A stretch of DNA of 64,000 bases from Clostridiales bacterium UBA1316 (GTDB lineage Bacteria; Bacillota; Clostridia; Oscillospirales; Oscillospiraceae). Numbering within the stretch: position 1 is the stretch's first letter; each line of letters opens with the position of its first letter. The notes beneath the pieces are model-generated. The model was given only the letters and a program-made list of their open reading frames with translations. It was not told the origin of the DNA and did not search any database. The position numbers and the translations under genes were made by a program. Where the stretch lies: the NCBI GenBank assembly GCA_002307055.1, contig DBTM01000061.1, positions 1-64,000 on the forward strand. Direction: 5' to 3'. Shown piece by piece: positions 1-8,423 of the stretch.

Positions 1-660
1 GCAAGGGCCCTCGGCAGAACTGGCCCGTTGCCGCCTGAAAAAATCTTCCGAATTGCTAAAAAAATAGCAAAGAGCACGAGCCTGCCAATCATCATAAAGC
101 CAAACGCGGGGCTGCCGAACAGCGTAACAGGCGCTTACGATGTCGGCCCCGCCGAATTTGCGCGCCAGATGGCACAGTTTGCTTCCCTCGGCGTGAAGAT
201 CGTCGGTGGCTGCTGCGGGACGTCGGCGGACTATATTAAAGAGCTGAAAGCCACCTTCAGCGCATTGAAGCCGGCATCATACAAGAAGGATAAGAGCATC
301 CGGATATGCGCACCTCTGCAGATCGAGAATATCGACGGGCTGAAGCCCGATACCAATCAAAAAAAAGCAGCCGCAACTGAAGACGAGATTATCGAGGATG
401 CGCTTGAACAGTCCGACGGCGGGGCAAAAATCATCACGGTCAGGCTGCCGGACGGGCTTTCGCCGACCAAAGCCAGTCAAATCGTGCGGAGCATACAAAG
501 CCAGAGCGAAAGGCCGCTGTATTTGATTTCAAACGATTTGGAGGCTTTATCCACCGCGCTGCGCGATATGACGGGAACAGCCGCTGTATCCAGCCCCGGC
601 GGCGATCAGCAGGCGCTTTCCATCCTCGCGTCGAAATATGGCGCGGCTGTAATAATTTAA
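1..660 (+). CDS. Homocysteine S-methyltransferase, 5'-truncated by the window, with a partial pterin-binding domain
   Basis: The frame is open from base 1, so the gene starts left of the window. The first part is the C-terminal end of a homocysteine-binding TIM barrel: it carries the zinc-binding GGCCGT motif (the two cysteines are codons 71-72 from the window edge), which in MetH/BHMT-type enzymes activates homocysteine for methyl transfer. After about codon 90 the protein resembles the first half of the pterin-binding domain of cobalamin-dependent methionine synthase (segments like DALEQ.GGAKI, LEAL..ALR and KYGAAVI), but it stops there and the usual GERIN-type start is degenerate. Either a MetH remnant or a homocysteine methyltransferase with a non-functional tail. 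The methyl donor cannot be deduced. Confidence 0.8.
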   Translation, partial: ARALGRTGPLPPEKIFRIAKKIAKSTSLPIIIKPNAGLPNSVTGAYDVGPAEFARQMAQFASLGVKIVGGCCGTSADYIKELKATFSALKPASYKKDKSIRICAPLQIENIDGLKPDTNQKKAAATEDEIIEDALEQSDGGAKIITVRLPDGLSPTKASQIVRSIQSQSERPLYLISNDLEALSTALRDMTGTAAVSSPGGDQQALSILASKYGAAVII

Positions 661-680
661 AGAACCGGGAGATCAATTTT

Positions 681-1916
681 GTGACGGAAAACGCTTTTTT
701 ACCCACGGATGTTCTGCTCCCGATTGGGGCGGATAAGGTCAATATGACAAAATGGAGCGTGATTGCCTGCGATCAGTTTTCATCGGAGCGAGATTATTGG
801 GCACATGTTGAAAAAGCTGTCGGAGGCGAGCCCTCCACGCTGAGGCTCATTGTACCCGAGGCGTATCTGGATGAGGTAAATACAGCCCAGAGCGCCGTCA
901 CCATCGCCGAAAAAATGCAGGACTATCTGCGGGACGGGATATTCAAAACGTACGAAAATTCCTATATTTACCTGGAGCGGAGGATATCGGACGGGCGTAT
1001 CCGCAAAGGACTTGTCGGCCAGCTTGACCTCGAGCTGTATGATTATGCGCCCGGCTCAAAAACACCGGTGCGTGCCAGTGAAAAAACAATCGTGTCCCGT
1101 CTTCCCGCACGGATGGATGTTCGCAGGAGCGCACCCTTGGAGCTGCCGCACATTATGGCGCTCATCGACGACCGTGAGTGCCGTGTCATCGAGCCGCTGG
1201 CAGATAAAACCACATGTATGGAACCGGCATATGACTTCGAGCTTATGGAGGGCGGCGGAGCCGTCAAAGGCTGGCGCGTCACGGGTGATGACGCCAAGGA
1301 GATCGCCGCTGGACTATCTTGCCTGCTGGAAAATAGCGACGTGCAGATTATTATCGGCGACGGGAATCATTCGTTGGCAGCCGCAAAAGGCTTGTGGGAC
1401 GAAATCAAAGGCGGACTGAGCAGCCGGAGCCGGCAGACCCACCCGGCGCGTTTCGCGCTCGTTGAACTCAATAATGTCTACGACCCGGCAATCAGCTTTG
1501 AAGCCATCCACCGAGTCGTCTTTAATACGAAGCCCGAATTACTTATAAATGATCTGAAAAATGCTTTGCCGCTCACTGACGGCAGCGGCTACGCGCTGCG
1601 CCTGGTTACCGCCGCAGCCGACCACAGCCTGAAGGTTAAGGCGGCGAGTATCGGTCGGCTTATTGAAATGCTGCAGTCCTTTTTAGATGACTATGTGAAG
1701 CGGACAGGCTGCGTGATCGACTATATCCACGGTGAGGACTCTGTGCTCGCTCTGACAAGAGAAGCGGGCAGCGTCGGTTTTTTACTCCCGGCGATGGACA
1801 AGTCTGATTTTTTCAAAACGGTAACCGCCGGCGGTGTTTTCCCTAAAAAGAGCTTTTCAATCGGGCACGCACGGGATAAGCGGTATTACCTCGAGTGCCG
1901 CCGAATTCAGAAATAA
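681..1916 (+). CDS. DUF1015 family protein
   Basis: A 411-residue protein with the general layout of the DUF1015 family, common in Clostridia and of unknown biochemical role. Family-like features are the N-terminal WSVIACDQF segment near residue 25 and an internal GDGNHSLAAAK segment near residue 226, which is the most conserved region of the family. The start is GTG at 681, chosen because GGGAG lies 8-10 bases upstream. It begins 20 bases after the methyltransferase stop, so the two are probably cotranscribed. No signal peptide or membrane segment is visible, so it is likely cytoplasmic. Confidence 0.85.
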   Translation: MTENAFLPTDVLLPIGADKVNMTKWSVIACDQFSSERDYWAHVEKAVGGEPSTLRLIVPEAYLDEVNTAQSAVTIAEKMQDYLRDGIFKTYENSYIYLERRISDGRIRKGLVGQLDLELYDYAPGSKTPVRASEKTIVSRLPARMDVRRSAPLELPHIMALIDDRECRVIEPLADKTTCMEPAYDFELMEGGGAVKGWRVTGDDAKEIAAGLSCLLENSDVQIIIGDGNHSLAAAKGLWDEIKGGLSSRSRQTHPARFALVELNNVYDPAISFEAIHRVVFNTKPELLINDLKNALPLTDGSGYALRLVTAAADHSLKVKAASIGRLIEMLQSFLDDYVKRTGCVIDYIHGEDSVLALTREAGSVGFLLPAMDKSDFFKTVTAGGVFPKKSFSIGHARDKRYYLECRRIQK

Positions 1917-1972
1917 TTATTGATTAAAAGCATCATAATAAGCAATAGTTCTTTATCGGACTGGAGGTTAAA

Positions 1973-2341
1973 ATGAAATTCTGCTGGAGCACCTTAATGG
2001 TCAAAAATATGGATGAATCCCTGAAATTTTATACTGAGGTTATAGGACTGGAGATTGCAGGCCGGTTTGAAGCCATACCGGGCTTGGAGCTCGCATTTTT
2101 AGGGACAGGAGATACTCAGATAGAGCTCGTCTGCAGCGAGGAAAGTCAGCGCTCGGCTGTCGGCGATGCCGTATCCTACGGCTTTGAAGTTGATTCTCTG
2201 GATGCTGCGCTGACTATGGTTGAAGAAAAAGGTATTCCCATCCACAGCGGCCCGTTTGTCCATCCCAACGTAAAATATTTCTTTATTAAAGACCCAAACG
2301 GCTTAAAAATTCAGCTGAAGCAATCAATAAAGCAAATATGA
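1973..2341 (+). CDS. VOC (glyoxalase/bleomycin resistance) superfamily protein
   Basis: A 122-residue single-chain protein of the vicinal oxygen chelate fold. The N-terminal strand with MVKNMDESLKFYTEVIGL and the C-terminal KDPNGLKIQL are typical of the paired beta-alpha-beta modules. Members act as lyases, dioxygenases or drug-binding proteins; the substrate here cannot be told from sequence. A strong GGAGGT site precedes the ATG. It is followed at once by an intrinsic terminator, so it ends its transcript. Confidence 0.85.
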   Translation: MKFCWSTLMVKNMDESLKFYTEVIGLEIAGRFEAIPGLELAFLGTGDTQIELVCSEESQRSAVGDAVSYGFEVDSLDAALTMVEEKGIPIHSGPFVHPNVKYFFIKDPNGLKIQLKQSIKQI

Positions 2342-2345
2342 GTGA

Positions 2346-2371
2346 AGCGCCGGCGAAGCCGGCGCTTTTTT
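2346..2371 (+). terminator. Intrinsic terminator after the VOC gene
   Basis: A perfect 9-bp stem (AGCGCCGGC with GCCGGCGCT, loop GAA) is followed by a run of T. It starts five bases after the VOC stop codon. The T-run overlaps the ribosome binding site region of the next small gene, so that gene needs its own promoter or readthrough. Confidence 0.9.
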
Positions 2372-2382
2372 GAGGTATACAT

Positions 2383-2574
2383 ATGCTGTGGCTATCATTT
2401 TTAATCAGCACGGTTGGACTCGGATATTTCATGTATGGGAAAAAAGCGGTGCGGTACCGCTTCCTGATCGCGGGGCTCATCCTCATGATATATCCCTACT
2501 TTATACCGGGCATTCTGCTTATGCTTATTATCGCGCTTATCGTTCTTACAACCCCCTTTATCCTTAGGTTCTGA
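2383..2574 (+). CDS. Small two-helix membrane protein
   Basis: A 63-residue, strongly hydrophobic protein with two predicted membrane segments (about residues 3-17 and 27-60) separated by a basic KKAVRYR turn. Short proteins with a similar GYFMYGKK start and LMIYPYF segment occur widely in bacteria and are often labelled amino acid transport proteins without proof. The ATG at 2383 follows GAGGT by 6 bases. Function unknown; an inner-membrane location is likely. Confidence 0.7.
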   Translation: MLWLSFLISTVGLGYFMYGKKAVRYRFLIAGLILMIYPYFIPGILLMLIIALIVLTTPFILRF

Positions 2575-2649
2575 CAAGCACAGATAAGTAAAGACGGCGC
2601 AATCCCGCGCAATCCCATAGGGGACGGGTTCCCGTCACACATATGCAGA
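2575..2649. other. Intergenic remnant with a short GACGGG/CCCGTC hairpin
   Basis: Between two convergent genes lies a GC-rich stretch with a perfect 6-bp hairpin at 2623-2636 (GACGGG, TT, CCCGTC) followed by ACACA. It resembles the GGGGACGG-type noncoding repeats often seen between genes in Firmicutes. No U-tract follows, so terminator function is weak. Confidence 0.4.
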
Positions 2650-2663
2650 CTAACGAACGTTAG
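2650..2663 (-). repeat. Copy 1 of the dispersed TAACGTTCGTTAG motif (3' of murI)
   Basis: The quasi-palindrome CTAACGTTCGTTAG reads on the minus strand, the same strand as murI, and lies 19 bases beyond the murI stop codon in a convergent gene gap. It is one of at least five copies in the window. Confidence 0.75.
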
Positions 2664-2681
2664 ATTGATAGATGCCGGATA

Positions 2682-3458
2682 TTATTTATCCATATCGTTC
2701 AGCTTTGTCATTAGGCTGCTGAAGTTTAATAATATATTTTCATCCGTGACTTGACTGCCCGATTGATAATAGGTGATTTGATTGGTGCCTTCGAGCGGTA
2801 TGCTTAGGTCCGTAATCGTTGCCAAGAGCTTATTGACTGTGCCTCTGTTGCCGTCAATAATGTCAATGTCTGGGCCGAGCAGGGCTTCAAATACCGGCTT
2901 GAAGTAGATAAAATGAGTGCAGCCGAGGACGACCGTTTTATAATTGCGCATACTAAAGGGAGACAGTGCGTCTTTTAAATACGGCAGTACCGATTGTTCG
3001 TCAAACATCAGGTTTTCGGCGAATCGGACAAGACCCGGCAGAGGCAGGAGATCAACGATATCCTCGGCGTCAAGCCGGGTGATGAGCTTTTTAAGCTTTT
3101 CTTCCTTCAGCGCCAGCTCGGTCGCCGTGACGAGAATCCTTTTATCTTTATGGTTTTCGACAGCCGGTTTGACAGCAGGCTCCATCCCAATGATCGGTAT
3201 AGTATATTTTTGCCGTAAATCCTCGATAGCGACGCTCGTCGCCGTATTACACGCGACAACCAGAATGTCCGCGCCGTGACTGATCAGGAAATCCGCCGCG
3301 TTTAAAACATACCCCCTGACCTCCGGTTTCGTCTTCGTGCCGTAGGGGACATTTTCCGTATCGGCATAATATAAAAAATCAGCGTTTTTCACTATTTTAA
3401 GCGCGTCGTGCAGGACTGTTATCCCGCCGATGCCGGAATCAAAAAGACCGATTATCAT
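2682..3458 (-). CDS. murI: Glutamate racemase
   Basis: Interconverts L- and D-glutamate in the cytoplasm to supply D-Glu for peptidoglycan. The 258-residue length is usual. Key family motifs are present: DSGIGG at residues 7-12, the first catalytic cysteine at 70 in ACNTAT, and the second catalytic cysteine at 180 in GCTH. The ATG at 3458 is preceded by GAGGTG about 9 bases upstream. It stands alone, with gldA upstream on the same strand but 207 bases away. Confidence 0.95.
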   Translation of the reverse strand: MIIGLFDSGIGGITVLHDALKIVKNADFLYYADTENVPYGTKTKPEVRGYVLNAADFLISHGADILVVACNTATSVAIEDLRQKYTIPIIGMEPAVKPAVENHKDKRILVTATELALKEEKLKKLITRLDAEDIVDLLPLPGLVRFAENLMFDEQSVLPYLKDALSPFSMRNYKTVVLGCTHFIYFKPVFEALLGPDIDIIDGNRGTVNKLLATITDLSIPLEGTNQITYYQSGSQVTDENILLNFSSLMTKLNDMDK

Positions 3459-3612
3459 CTCATGGACACCTCATATGTAATTTGAGCTCCAAAAATAAGT
3501 CTTGACGCATTATCTTATCATCATACCTATTTGAAATTTATATGTCAACACATAGACAGTTCCGGGTCGGCAGCTAAGAAAGAGTGTCGGACGGAAAGCT
3601 GGAAGCACAAAA

Positions 3613-3637
3613 GTCCTGCCGGAAGCCGGAGTCGGGA
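3613..3637 (-). terminator. Possible terminator after gldA
   Basis: On the minus strand a GTCC...GGAC stem enclosing a CCGG-CTT-CCGG hairpin is followed by TTTT, 29 bases beyond the gldA stop. The stem is interrupted, so confidence is moderate. The rest of the 3459-3665 gap shows no gene. Confidence 0.45.
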
Positions 3638-3665
3638 CGAAAGCACAGCAGGCTCTCAGCATTGT

Positions 3666-4775
3666 TTATTTTGCCGCGCTAAAGCTTCTGCCGAGACCGT
3701 CGGCGGCGCGTACGGCGTCATAGAGCATACGGCCTGTTACGGGGAAGGGCATGTTGGCGGAGGGGTTTCCGGGTGCGGCAGCGGCATCGGCGGCACGGCG
3801 GAGGGTGTCCTTGTCGATTTCTTCGCAGCCCAGATCACCGAGTGTAATTGGCAGACCGACCGACCGGCAGAATTCGTATATCTCGTTGATTTCGGCTGTA
3901 GGGCGGTCTTCCAGAATGAGCTGGACGAGCAGACCGAAAGCGACGGTTTCACCGTGCGCGGCATGATGCAGCTCCGGAACAGCGGAAAATGCTTCCGAGA
4001 GCGCGTGTGCGACAGCCACACCGCCGTTTTCAAAGCCAAGCCCGCTTAAGAGAGTATTGGCTTCGACAACCTTTTCAAGAGCGTGTGTTACAACCTGATT
4101 TTCACAGGCAATTTTGGCATTGAATCCATGTTCAATGATGGTATTGAGGCAGTGCTTCGCCAGGGCGAGGCCCGCTTCGGAGACAGAACCGCCGAAGCTG
4201 TTGAGCGCGTTTGATCTCCGGCAGGCATCGGCTTCAAACCAAGTCGCCAGGGCGTCCCCCATACCGGCAACGAGAGTCCTGACGGGGGCTTTTGCGATAA
4301 TTTCTGTATCCATCAGGACAAGCGCCGGGTTGTTCTTTAAAGGACGAAGGCGGCTGAAAGAGCCGTCATTATTATAGATAACGGAGAGCGCACTGCAGGG
4401 AGCGTCGTTTGAGGCAATTGTCGGGACAATCACGGCGGGGACATTCATATCCTCGGCTGCGGCTTTAACGGCATCGATTGCCTTTCCTCCGCCGCTCGCC
4501 ATTAGGACGCTAACCCCGGCCCTTATACCGAACGCTGCCAGCCGCGCAATCTCTTCGTCGCTTGATTCACCGTTGAATTTATCTTCAATTTGTAAAATAT
4601 TGAGCAGTTTAAAGCTTTTTTCACGGCCTTCGCGCGTTGCGCTTAAACCTGCTTTTCCGCCGACGACGAGCACCTTATCTCCTAAGAGAGCAATGTGCCT
4701 GCCAAGGGCTTGAATCGCACCGGCTCCCTGCACATATCTGGAAGGCGCGCCGAAAATTTTCGTCTTGAAACCCAT
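3666..4775 (-). CDS. gldA: Glycerol dehydrogenase (iron-type alcohol dehydrogenase family)
   Basis: Oxidises glycerol to dihydroxyacetone with NAD+, or acts in reverse during fermentation. The protein (369 residues from the chosen start) has the nucleotide-binding GGGKAID at about 95-101 and the metal ligands D174, H257 and H274, at positions that match characterised glycerol dehydrogenases. ATG at 4775 is preferred over an in-frame TTG three codons earlier because AAAGGA lies about 10 bases before the ATG and would touch the TTG. A good promoter is upstream. No dihydroxyacetone kinase genes are adjacent, so the pathway context is not shown here. Confidence 0.92.
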   Translation of the reverse strand: MGFKTKIFGAPSRYVQGAGAIQALGRHIALLGDKVLVVGGKAGLSATREGREKSFKLLNILQIEDKFNGESSDEEIARLAAFGIRAGVSVLMASGGGKAIDAVKAAAEDMNVPAVIVPTIASNDAPCSALSVIYNNDGSFSRLRPLKNNPALVLMDTEIIAKAPVRTLVAGMGDALATWFEADACRRSNALNSFGGSVSEAGLALAKHCLNTIIEHGFNAKIACENQVVTHALEKVVEANTLLSGLGFENGGVAVAHALSEAFSAVPELHHAAHGETVAFGLLVQLILEDRPTAEINEIYEFCRSVGLPITLGDLGCEEIDKDTLRRAADAAAAPGNPSANMPFPVTGRMLYDAVRAADGLGRSFSAAK

Positions 4776-4825
4776 AGATAACAATTCCTTTCAAACATGC
4801 TTTTAAGGGTATCTTTTATATTGGG

Positions 4826-4854
4826 ATTATACATGATAAATAAAATGAGTGCAA
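4826..4854 (-). promoter_or_regulatory. SigA-type promoter of gldA
   Basis: On the minus strand TTGCAC (4854-4849), a 17-base spacer and a perfect TATAAT (4831-4826) lie about 50 bases before the gldA start. Confidence 0.75.
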
Positions 4855-4944
4855 CAAACTGCACCGTTTTGCAGGTATTGTGTTTATGCCGGGGCTGACA
4901 TATAATCATGAATAATGCCAAGCATATATATGAGGTGACAATGC

Positions 4945-5388
4945 ATGACTAAGGACATAAGATTTGCGACAATTGACGAATATATAACGCAGTTTTCTCC
5001 TGACATTCAAGAGCGGCTGCAGCTGACGAGAGCAGCCATAAAACAGGCGGTGCCCGATGCTGCTGAGAAAATCAGCTGGGCAATGCCGACATTTTATTTG
5101 AACGGCAATCTTGTCCATTTTGCGGCGTTTAAAACGCATGTCGGCTTTTTTCCCGGCGCGGATGGAATTGAAGCCTTTAAAGAAAAGCTCAAAGATTATA
5201 GCTATTCAAAGGGTGGAGTGCAGTTCCCGTTTGTCAAGCCGCTGCCTGTTGCGCTTATCGGCGAGATTGTTCGGTTCAGAGCCGCGCAAAACAGCGCGTA
5301 TATTCTAAAAAAGCGCGGCAGCAAAGAGACTGAGGCGAATGCATCCCATCCCCAGACATACAAAAAGGACGGTATTACCGCCCTTTGA
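4945..5388 (+). CDS. DUF1801 (YdhG-like) family protein
   Basis: A 147-residue protein of the DUF1801 family, structurally related to frataxin-like/YdhG proteins sometimes described as iron chaperones. Typical segments are the N-terminal TIDEYI, the central WAMPTFYLNGNLVHFAAFKTHVGFF region (about residues 44-70) and KGGVQFPF near 90. The ATG follows GAGGTGACA. It converges with the next TetR gene with only 14 bases between stops. The in vivo role is not established. Confidence 0.8.
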   Translation: MTKDIRFATIDEYITQFSPDIQERLQLTRAAIKQAVPDAAEKISWAMPTFYLNGNLVHFAAFKTHVGFFPGADGIEAFKEKLKDYSYSKGGVQFPFVKPLPVALIGEIVRFRAAQNSAYILKKRGSKETEANASHPQTYKKDGITAL

Positions 5389-5402
5389 GTCTTCTGAATA
5401 TT

Positions 5403-6035
5403 TTATGTATCCTCGTCCGCAATCTCGATGAAATTCTTCAGGAACATCGGCGCGACCAGCTTGTAATTTGGAAGGCTCGTTGCGATATCACGTGTGGCGT
5501 AATAAATCGCCAAGCCGTTGACACTTGTCCAAAACAGGATCGACAGCTCCATTGGGTCCCCGTCAACAACGCTGCCTTCCACTTGTCCTTTTCTAAAAAT
5601 CTCCGCCATGATTCTATAGGCAATATCGCGCTTCTTATCAAGCTGAGCTTGAGCCTCCGCTGAAATATCCGCCTGATAGGTTGATTGGGCGATCATACGG
5701 CATGTCTGCCGGAAGCGATAGCTTGTCTCTATTGTTTTAAATAGAACGCGAAGCGCGTACATGATTTTTTCGCCGTACGACTTGCTCATTTCCCGGACAT
5801 ACCGCGAGGTCTCGTTGATGCGTTCAATCGAATCGTCGACAAGATCGATATAAATTGCTTCCTTTGATGGGTAATAGTAATAGAGCAGCCCCTGCGAAAT
5901 ATCAGCCGCTTCCGCTATATCCTGAATCCGCGTGGAGTAATAGCCTTTGAGCGAAAATTGATCAAGTGCGGTTACCAGTATAAGCTCCCGTTTAGCGTCG
6001 CGTATCTTTTTATTCTGCGCTGCAGTCCTTGCCAT
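5403..6035 (-). CDS. TetR/AcrR family transcriptional regulator
   Basis: A one-component repressor. The first 55 residues form the TetR helix-turn-helix (ILVTALDQFSLKGYYSTRI, then the DIAEAADISQGLLYYYYPSK recognition region); the rest is an all-helical ligand domain with no recognisable ligand. The ATG at 6035 is chosen over an upstream start because GGAGGG lies 8 bases before it. A palindrome at 6088-6105 is a likely self-operator. The divergent 4Fe-4S reductase gene is a plausible second target. Confidence 0.9.
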   Translation of the reverse strand: MARTAAQNKKIRDAKRELILVTALDQFSLKGYYSTRIQDIAEAADISQGLLYYYYPSKEAIYIDLVDDSIERINETSRYVREMSKSYGEKIMYALRVLFKTIETSYRFRQTCRMIAQSTYQADISAEAQAQLDKKRDIAYRIMAEIFRKGQVEGSVVDGDPMELSILFWTSVNGLAIYYATRDIATSLPNYKLVAPMFLKNFIEIADEDT

Positions 6036-6087
6036 TTGCGGATCCCTCCATTCAAGCGATACAAATGCGCAAATAATCTTTAAACTT

Positions 6088-6105
6088 ATTGAATTAATGT
6101 TCAAT
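6088..6105. promoter_or_regulatory. Likely TetR operator
   Basis: An inverted repeat ATTGAA-N6-TTCAAT lies 53 bases upstream of the TetR start, in the gap it shares with the divergent reductase gene. Spacing and symmetry are typical of TetR self-operators; binding is inferred. Confidence 0.55.
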
Positions 6106-6207
6106 ATATGCCCGTATTAACATTTTGTCAAGAGCGGACAGGATAATATTTACATTATGCACATTTTTCTGTTTTCCTGTCATGAGTATTTTGCCACATC
6201 ATTGATG

Positions 6208-6236
6208 TTGAGTTTAGCCGAAAATTGGCATATAAT
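6208..6236 (+). promoter_or_regulatory. SigA-type promoter for the 4Fe-4S reductase gene
   Basis: TTGAGT, a 17-base spacer and a perfect TATAAT lie about 65 bases before the ATG at 6301. Confidence 0.65.
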
Positions 6237-6300
6237 AGAAAAAATATTTAATGCAGCCGGTGCAAGTGCTATTAAAAGAAAAATGAAATGATGATGTTTT

Positions 6301-7011
6301 ATGTTGTTGGCCGTTGAGCTTGAAAAGCTGCTGAAATCAAACGGGGTTTATGATGTTGGGTTCTGTGCCGTTCCCGATTCGCCGTGTGGGCTGAACTACG
6401 CTGTCTCTATCGTCGTGCCGCTGTCCGATGCCGTTGTCGATGAGATTGGAAACGGCTCTTTGAGCGCTGAAAACAGCGCTTTTACTACCCATACCTATTA
6501 CCATCATTACAGGACGGTTAACGTGTTCATCGACAGCATGCTGCTCCAGGCCGGTTTCCTGCTGCAAAGCGAAGGGTATAAGTATATCCCTGTCGGCGCG
6601 TCACAGACGATCAATACGGGTAAAAGCCGGGAGCATTTCGGGCGGTATTCGCATAAAAAAGCCGCTGTACTGGCGGGTCTCGGAACCATCGGAAAGAGCG
6701 CCTTGTTCCTGCATAACCGGTTTGGCCCGCGCGTCCGCCTCGGCACGCTGTTTACCGACTGTCCGCTAGCTGAGACAAGCTTTACCGCGCAATCCGCCTG
6801 TGGTAACTGCAAGCTGTGTGCGGATGCCTGTCCGGCAAAGGCTATCAAGGGTATCCATTGGTATCCGGGCATCGAACGGGAGGCCATGCTTGACGCAGCG
6901 GCCTGCAATGCCTATATGCGCGAACACTTTATGGATATCGGCCGCGGCGCTGTCTGCGGCATCTGCATGAAGGTATGCCGAATACATGACAGTGCTTTGA
7001 CACAGGAGTGA
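6301..7011 (+). CDS. Double-cluster 4Fe-4S protein related to epoxyqueuosine reductase (QueG-like)
   Basis: A 236-residue redox protein. The C-terminal half has a ferredoxin-like double-cluster module: cysteines 167, 170, 173 and 177 (last one followed by proline) plus 202, 219, 222 and 226 could bind two 4Fe-4S clusters. The middle part (PVGASQTIN, HKKAAVLAGLGTIGKS near 118-133) matches the QueG/reductive-dehalogenase-related fold. It is shorter than true QueG (about 310 residues or more), so a role in tRNA queuosine synthesis is uncertain. No clear Shine-Dalgarno precedes the ATG. A GNAT gene follows after 4 bases, suggesting an operon through 8330. Confidence 0.75.
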   Translation: MLLAVELEKLLKSNGVYDVGFCAVPDSPCGLNYAVSIVVPLSDAVVDEIGNGSLSAENSAFTTHTYYHHYRTVNVFIDSMLLQAGFLLQSEGYKYIPVGASQTINTGKSREHFGRYSHKKAAVLAGLGTIGKSALFLHNRFGPRVRLGTLFTDCPLAETSFTAQSACGNCKLCADACPAKAIKGIHWYPGIEREAMLDAAACNAYMREHFMDIGRGAVCGICMKVCRIHDSALTQE

Positions 7012-7015
7012 TGGG

Positions 7016-7543
7016 ATGATAAAAACGGACAGGCTTATTATACGGCGGTTTCGTGCGAACGATTGGCGCGACCTCTATGAGTACTTGTCTGACCCGGACG
7101 TGGTGCTCTATGAACCGTATAATGTTTATAACATAGACATGTGCATACGAGAGGCGGCTGAGCGGGCGAAGGACAGAGCGTTCTGGGCTGTATGCCTGAA
7201 AGAAGGCGGAAAGGTGATCGGAAATCTCTATTTGGAGAAAAAGGATTTTGAAACCTGGGAGCTGGGTTTTATATTCAACAAGCGGTATCAGGGACAGGGG
7301 TATGCCGTTGAAAGCGCTAAGGCGCTTATGGATTACGCTTTTTTGAAATACGAGACAAGGCGCATTATTGCCATGTGTAATCCGGAAAATAAGCATTCCT
7401 GGCGTTTGCTTGAGCGTCTCGGACTGCGCCGTGAAGGTCACCTGATACGCAACATATATTTTAAAACCGATGATAACGGGCAGCCTATCTGGCTTGACAC
7501 CTATTTATTTGGTTTGTTATTCGAAGAATGGAAGCATGCGTGA
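7016..7543 (+). CDS. GNAT N-acetyltransferase (RimJ/RimL-like)
   Basis: A 175-residue acetyl-CoA-dependent acetyltransferase. The start TDRLIIRRFRANDWRDLYEYLSD and the acetyl-CoA-binding segment FNKRYQGQGYAVESAK (about 90-105) are typical of the RimJ/RimL/spermidine type, and NPENKHSWRLLERLG at about 122-136 is the conserved C-terminal motif. AGGAGTG precedes the ATG. It overlaps the upstream reading region of aroK and is likely cotranscribed with it. The acceptor is unknown. Confidence 0.88.
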   Translation: MIKTDRLIIRRFRANDWRDLYEYLSDPDVVLYEPYNVYNIDMCIREAAERAKDRAFWAVCLKEGGKVIGNLYLEKKDFETWELGFIFNKRYQGQGYAVESAKALMDYAFLKYETRRIIAMCNPENKHSWRLLERLGLRREGHLIRNIYFKTDDNGQPIWLDTYLFGLLFEEWKHA

Positions 7544-7560
7544 GGGAGCGTGATTATGTG

Positions 7561-8094
7561 ATGAAAGACAGCATCATCCTTATCGGTATGCCGGGAGCCG
7601 GAAAGAGCACTGTCGGTGTTGTGCTGGCGAAAACGCTCGGCTACGACTTTATCGATACAGATATCGTGCTCAGCAGAAGGCTGGGGATGACGCTTCAGGA
7701 GTACATTGACCGATTCGGCATTGAGGCATTCTTAAAAGCCGAGGAGCAAACGGCATTATCCATCGCCAGCAGCAGCACGGTCATCGCCACCGGCGGCAGT
7801 ATGGTGCTGTCTGAGGCCTCTATGAAGCATTTGAATGATAGTTCAACCATGGTATTTATCAATGTTCCGCTTGAAGAGCTTGTCCGAAGGCTTAGAAACA
7901 TCAAGACGAGAGGTATTGCCCTAAGGCCCGGACAGTCGATAGAAGACCTTTACCGGCAGAGACAGCCCTTGTACATAAAATACGCCGATTTCACAGTTCC
8001 GGAGGCTTCAGGAAAAGTACCTGACCTTGAGGCGCTTGTAACGGAAATTATGCAAAAGCTAAAAGACGGTAAAACGGGAGGGGAGCGTCAATGA
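7561..8094 (+). CDS. aroK: Shikimate kinase
   Basis: Phosphorylates shikimate to shikimate-3-phosphate in aromatic amino acid synthesis. The Walker A loop GMPGAGKS is at residues 9-16, followed by DTD (residues 33-35 region) and ATGG near 79-82, the usual shikimate-binding motifs; R-rich GIALRPG forms the lid region. ATG at 7561 is chosen because the longer in-frame start at 7528 lies inside the previous gene and lacks a ribosome binding site, while GGGAG lies upstream of 7561. The next gene starts in an ATGA overlap with its stop. Confidence 0.88.
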   Translation: MKDSIILIGMPGAGKSTVGVVLAKTLGYDFIDTDIVLSRRLGMTLQEYIDRFGIEAFLKAEEQTALSIASSSTVIATGGSMVLSEASMKHLNDSSTMVFINVPLEELVRRLRNIKTRGIALRPGQSIEDLYRQRQPLYIKYADFTVPEASGKVPDLEALVTEIMQKLKDGKTGGERQ

Positions 8095-8330
8095 GTACAA
8101 CAAGAGTTATCTTTATCCTTGTCTGTTTAATCGTTGCCATCATGGTGTTCACAATAGGGATCATTATTCAGAAAAACAATCCGGACAGCAAGTATTCAGT
8201 AACAAACGCGCTGAACCCAAAAGCCTTAAGAAAGCGCCGTTTGAAGCTTCCCAAAAACCCAAGCAGCTATTTAACATTATTCCTCATTATTTTGCTTCTC
8301 TTTTTATTTCTTATTTTTAAAGGTAAATAA
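8091..8330 (+). CDS. Small two-helix membrane protein
   Basis: A 79-residue protein with membrane segments at about 6-27 and 59-76 and a basic linker (RKRRLKLPK). Its ATG overlaps the aroK stop by four bases, so translation is coupled, and GGGGAG lies just upstream. No family was recognised. Similar small membrane proteins are common at operon ends. Nothing suggests a secretion signal. Confidence 0.65.
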   Translation: MSTTRVIFILVCLIVAIMVFTIGIIIQKNNPDSKYSVTNALNPKALRKRRLKLPKNPSSYLTLFLIILLLFLFLIFKGK

Positions 8331-8364
8331 AAGCCGCTTAAATACGCACTATTCTTTTATTTGA

Positions 8365-8393
8365 TTGATACAATCCAGGTATCATGGTAAAAT
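8365..8393 (+). promoter_or_regulatory. SigA-type promoter for the M24 peptidase gene
   Basis: TTGATA, a 17-base spacer and TAAAAT lie about 30 bases before the ATG at 8424. Confidence 0.6.
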
Positions 8394-8423
8394 AAGCATA
8401 TTCTATTTATTCTCGGAGGAACA

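Noticed and set aside
1012..1419. A 135-codon frame inside the DUF1015 gene
   Set aside because: No ribosome binding site and no family match; the main frame is a full-length DUF1015 protein.
3531..4049. A 172-codon plus-strand frame overlapping gldA
   Set aside because: The minus strand encodes a complete glycerol dehydrogenase with all metal ligands, so the plus frame is a shadow.
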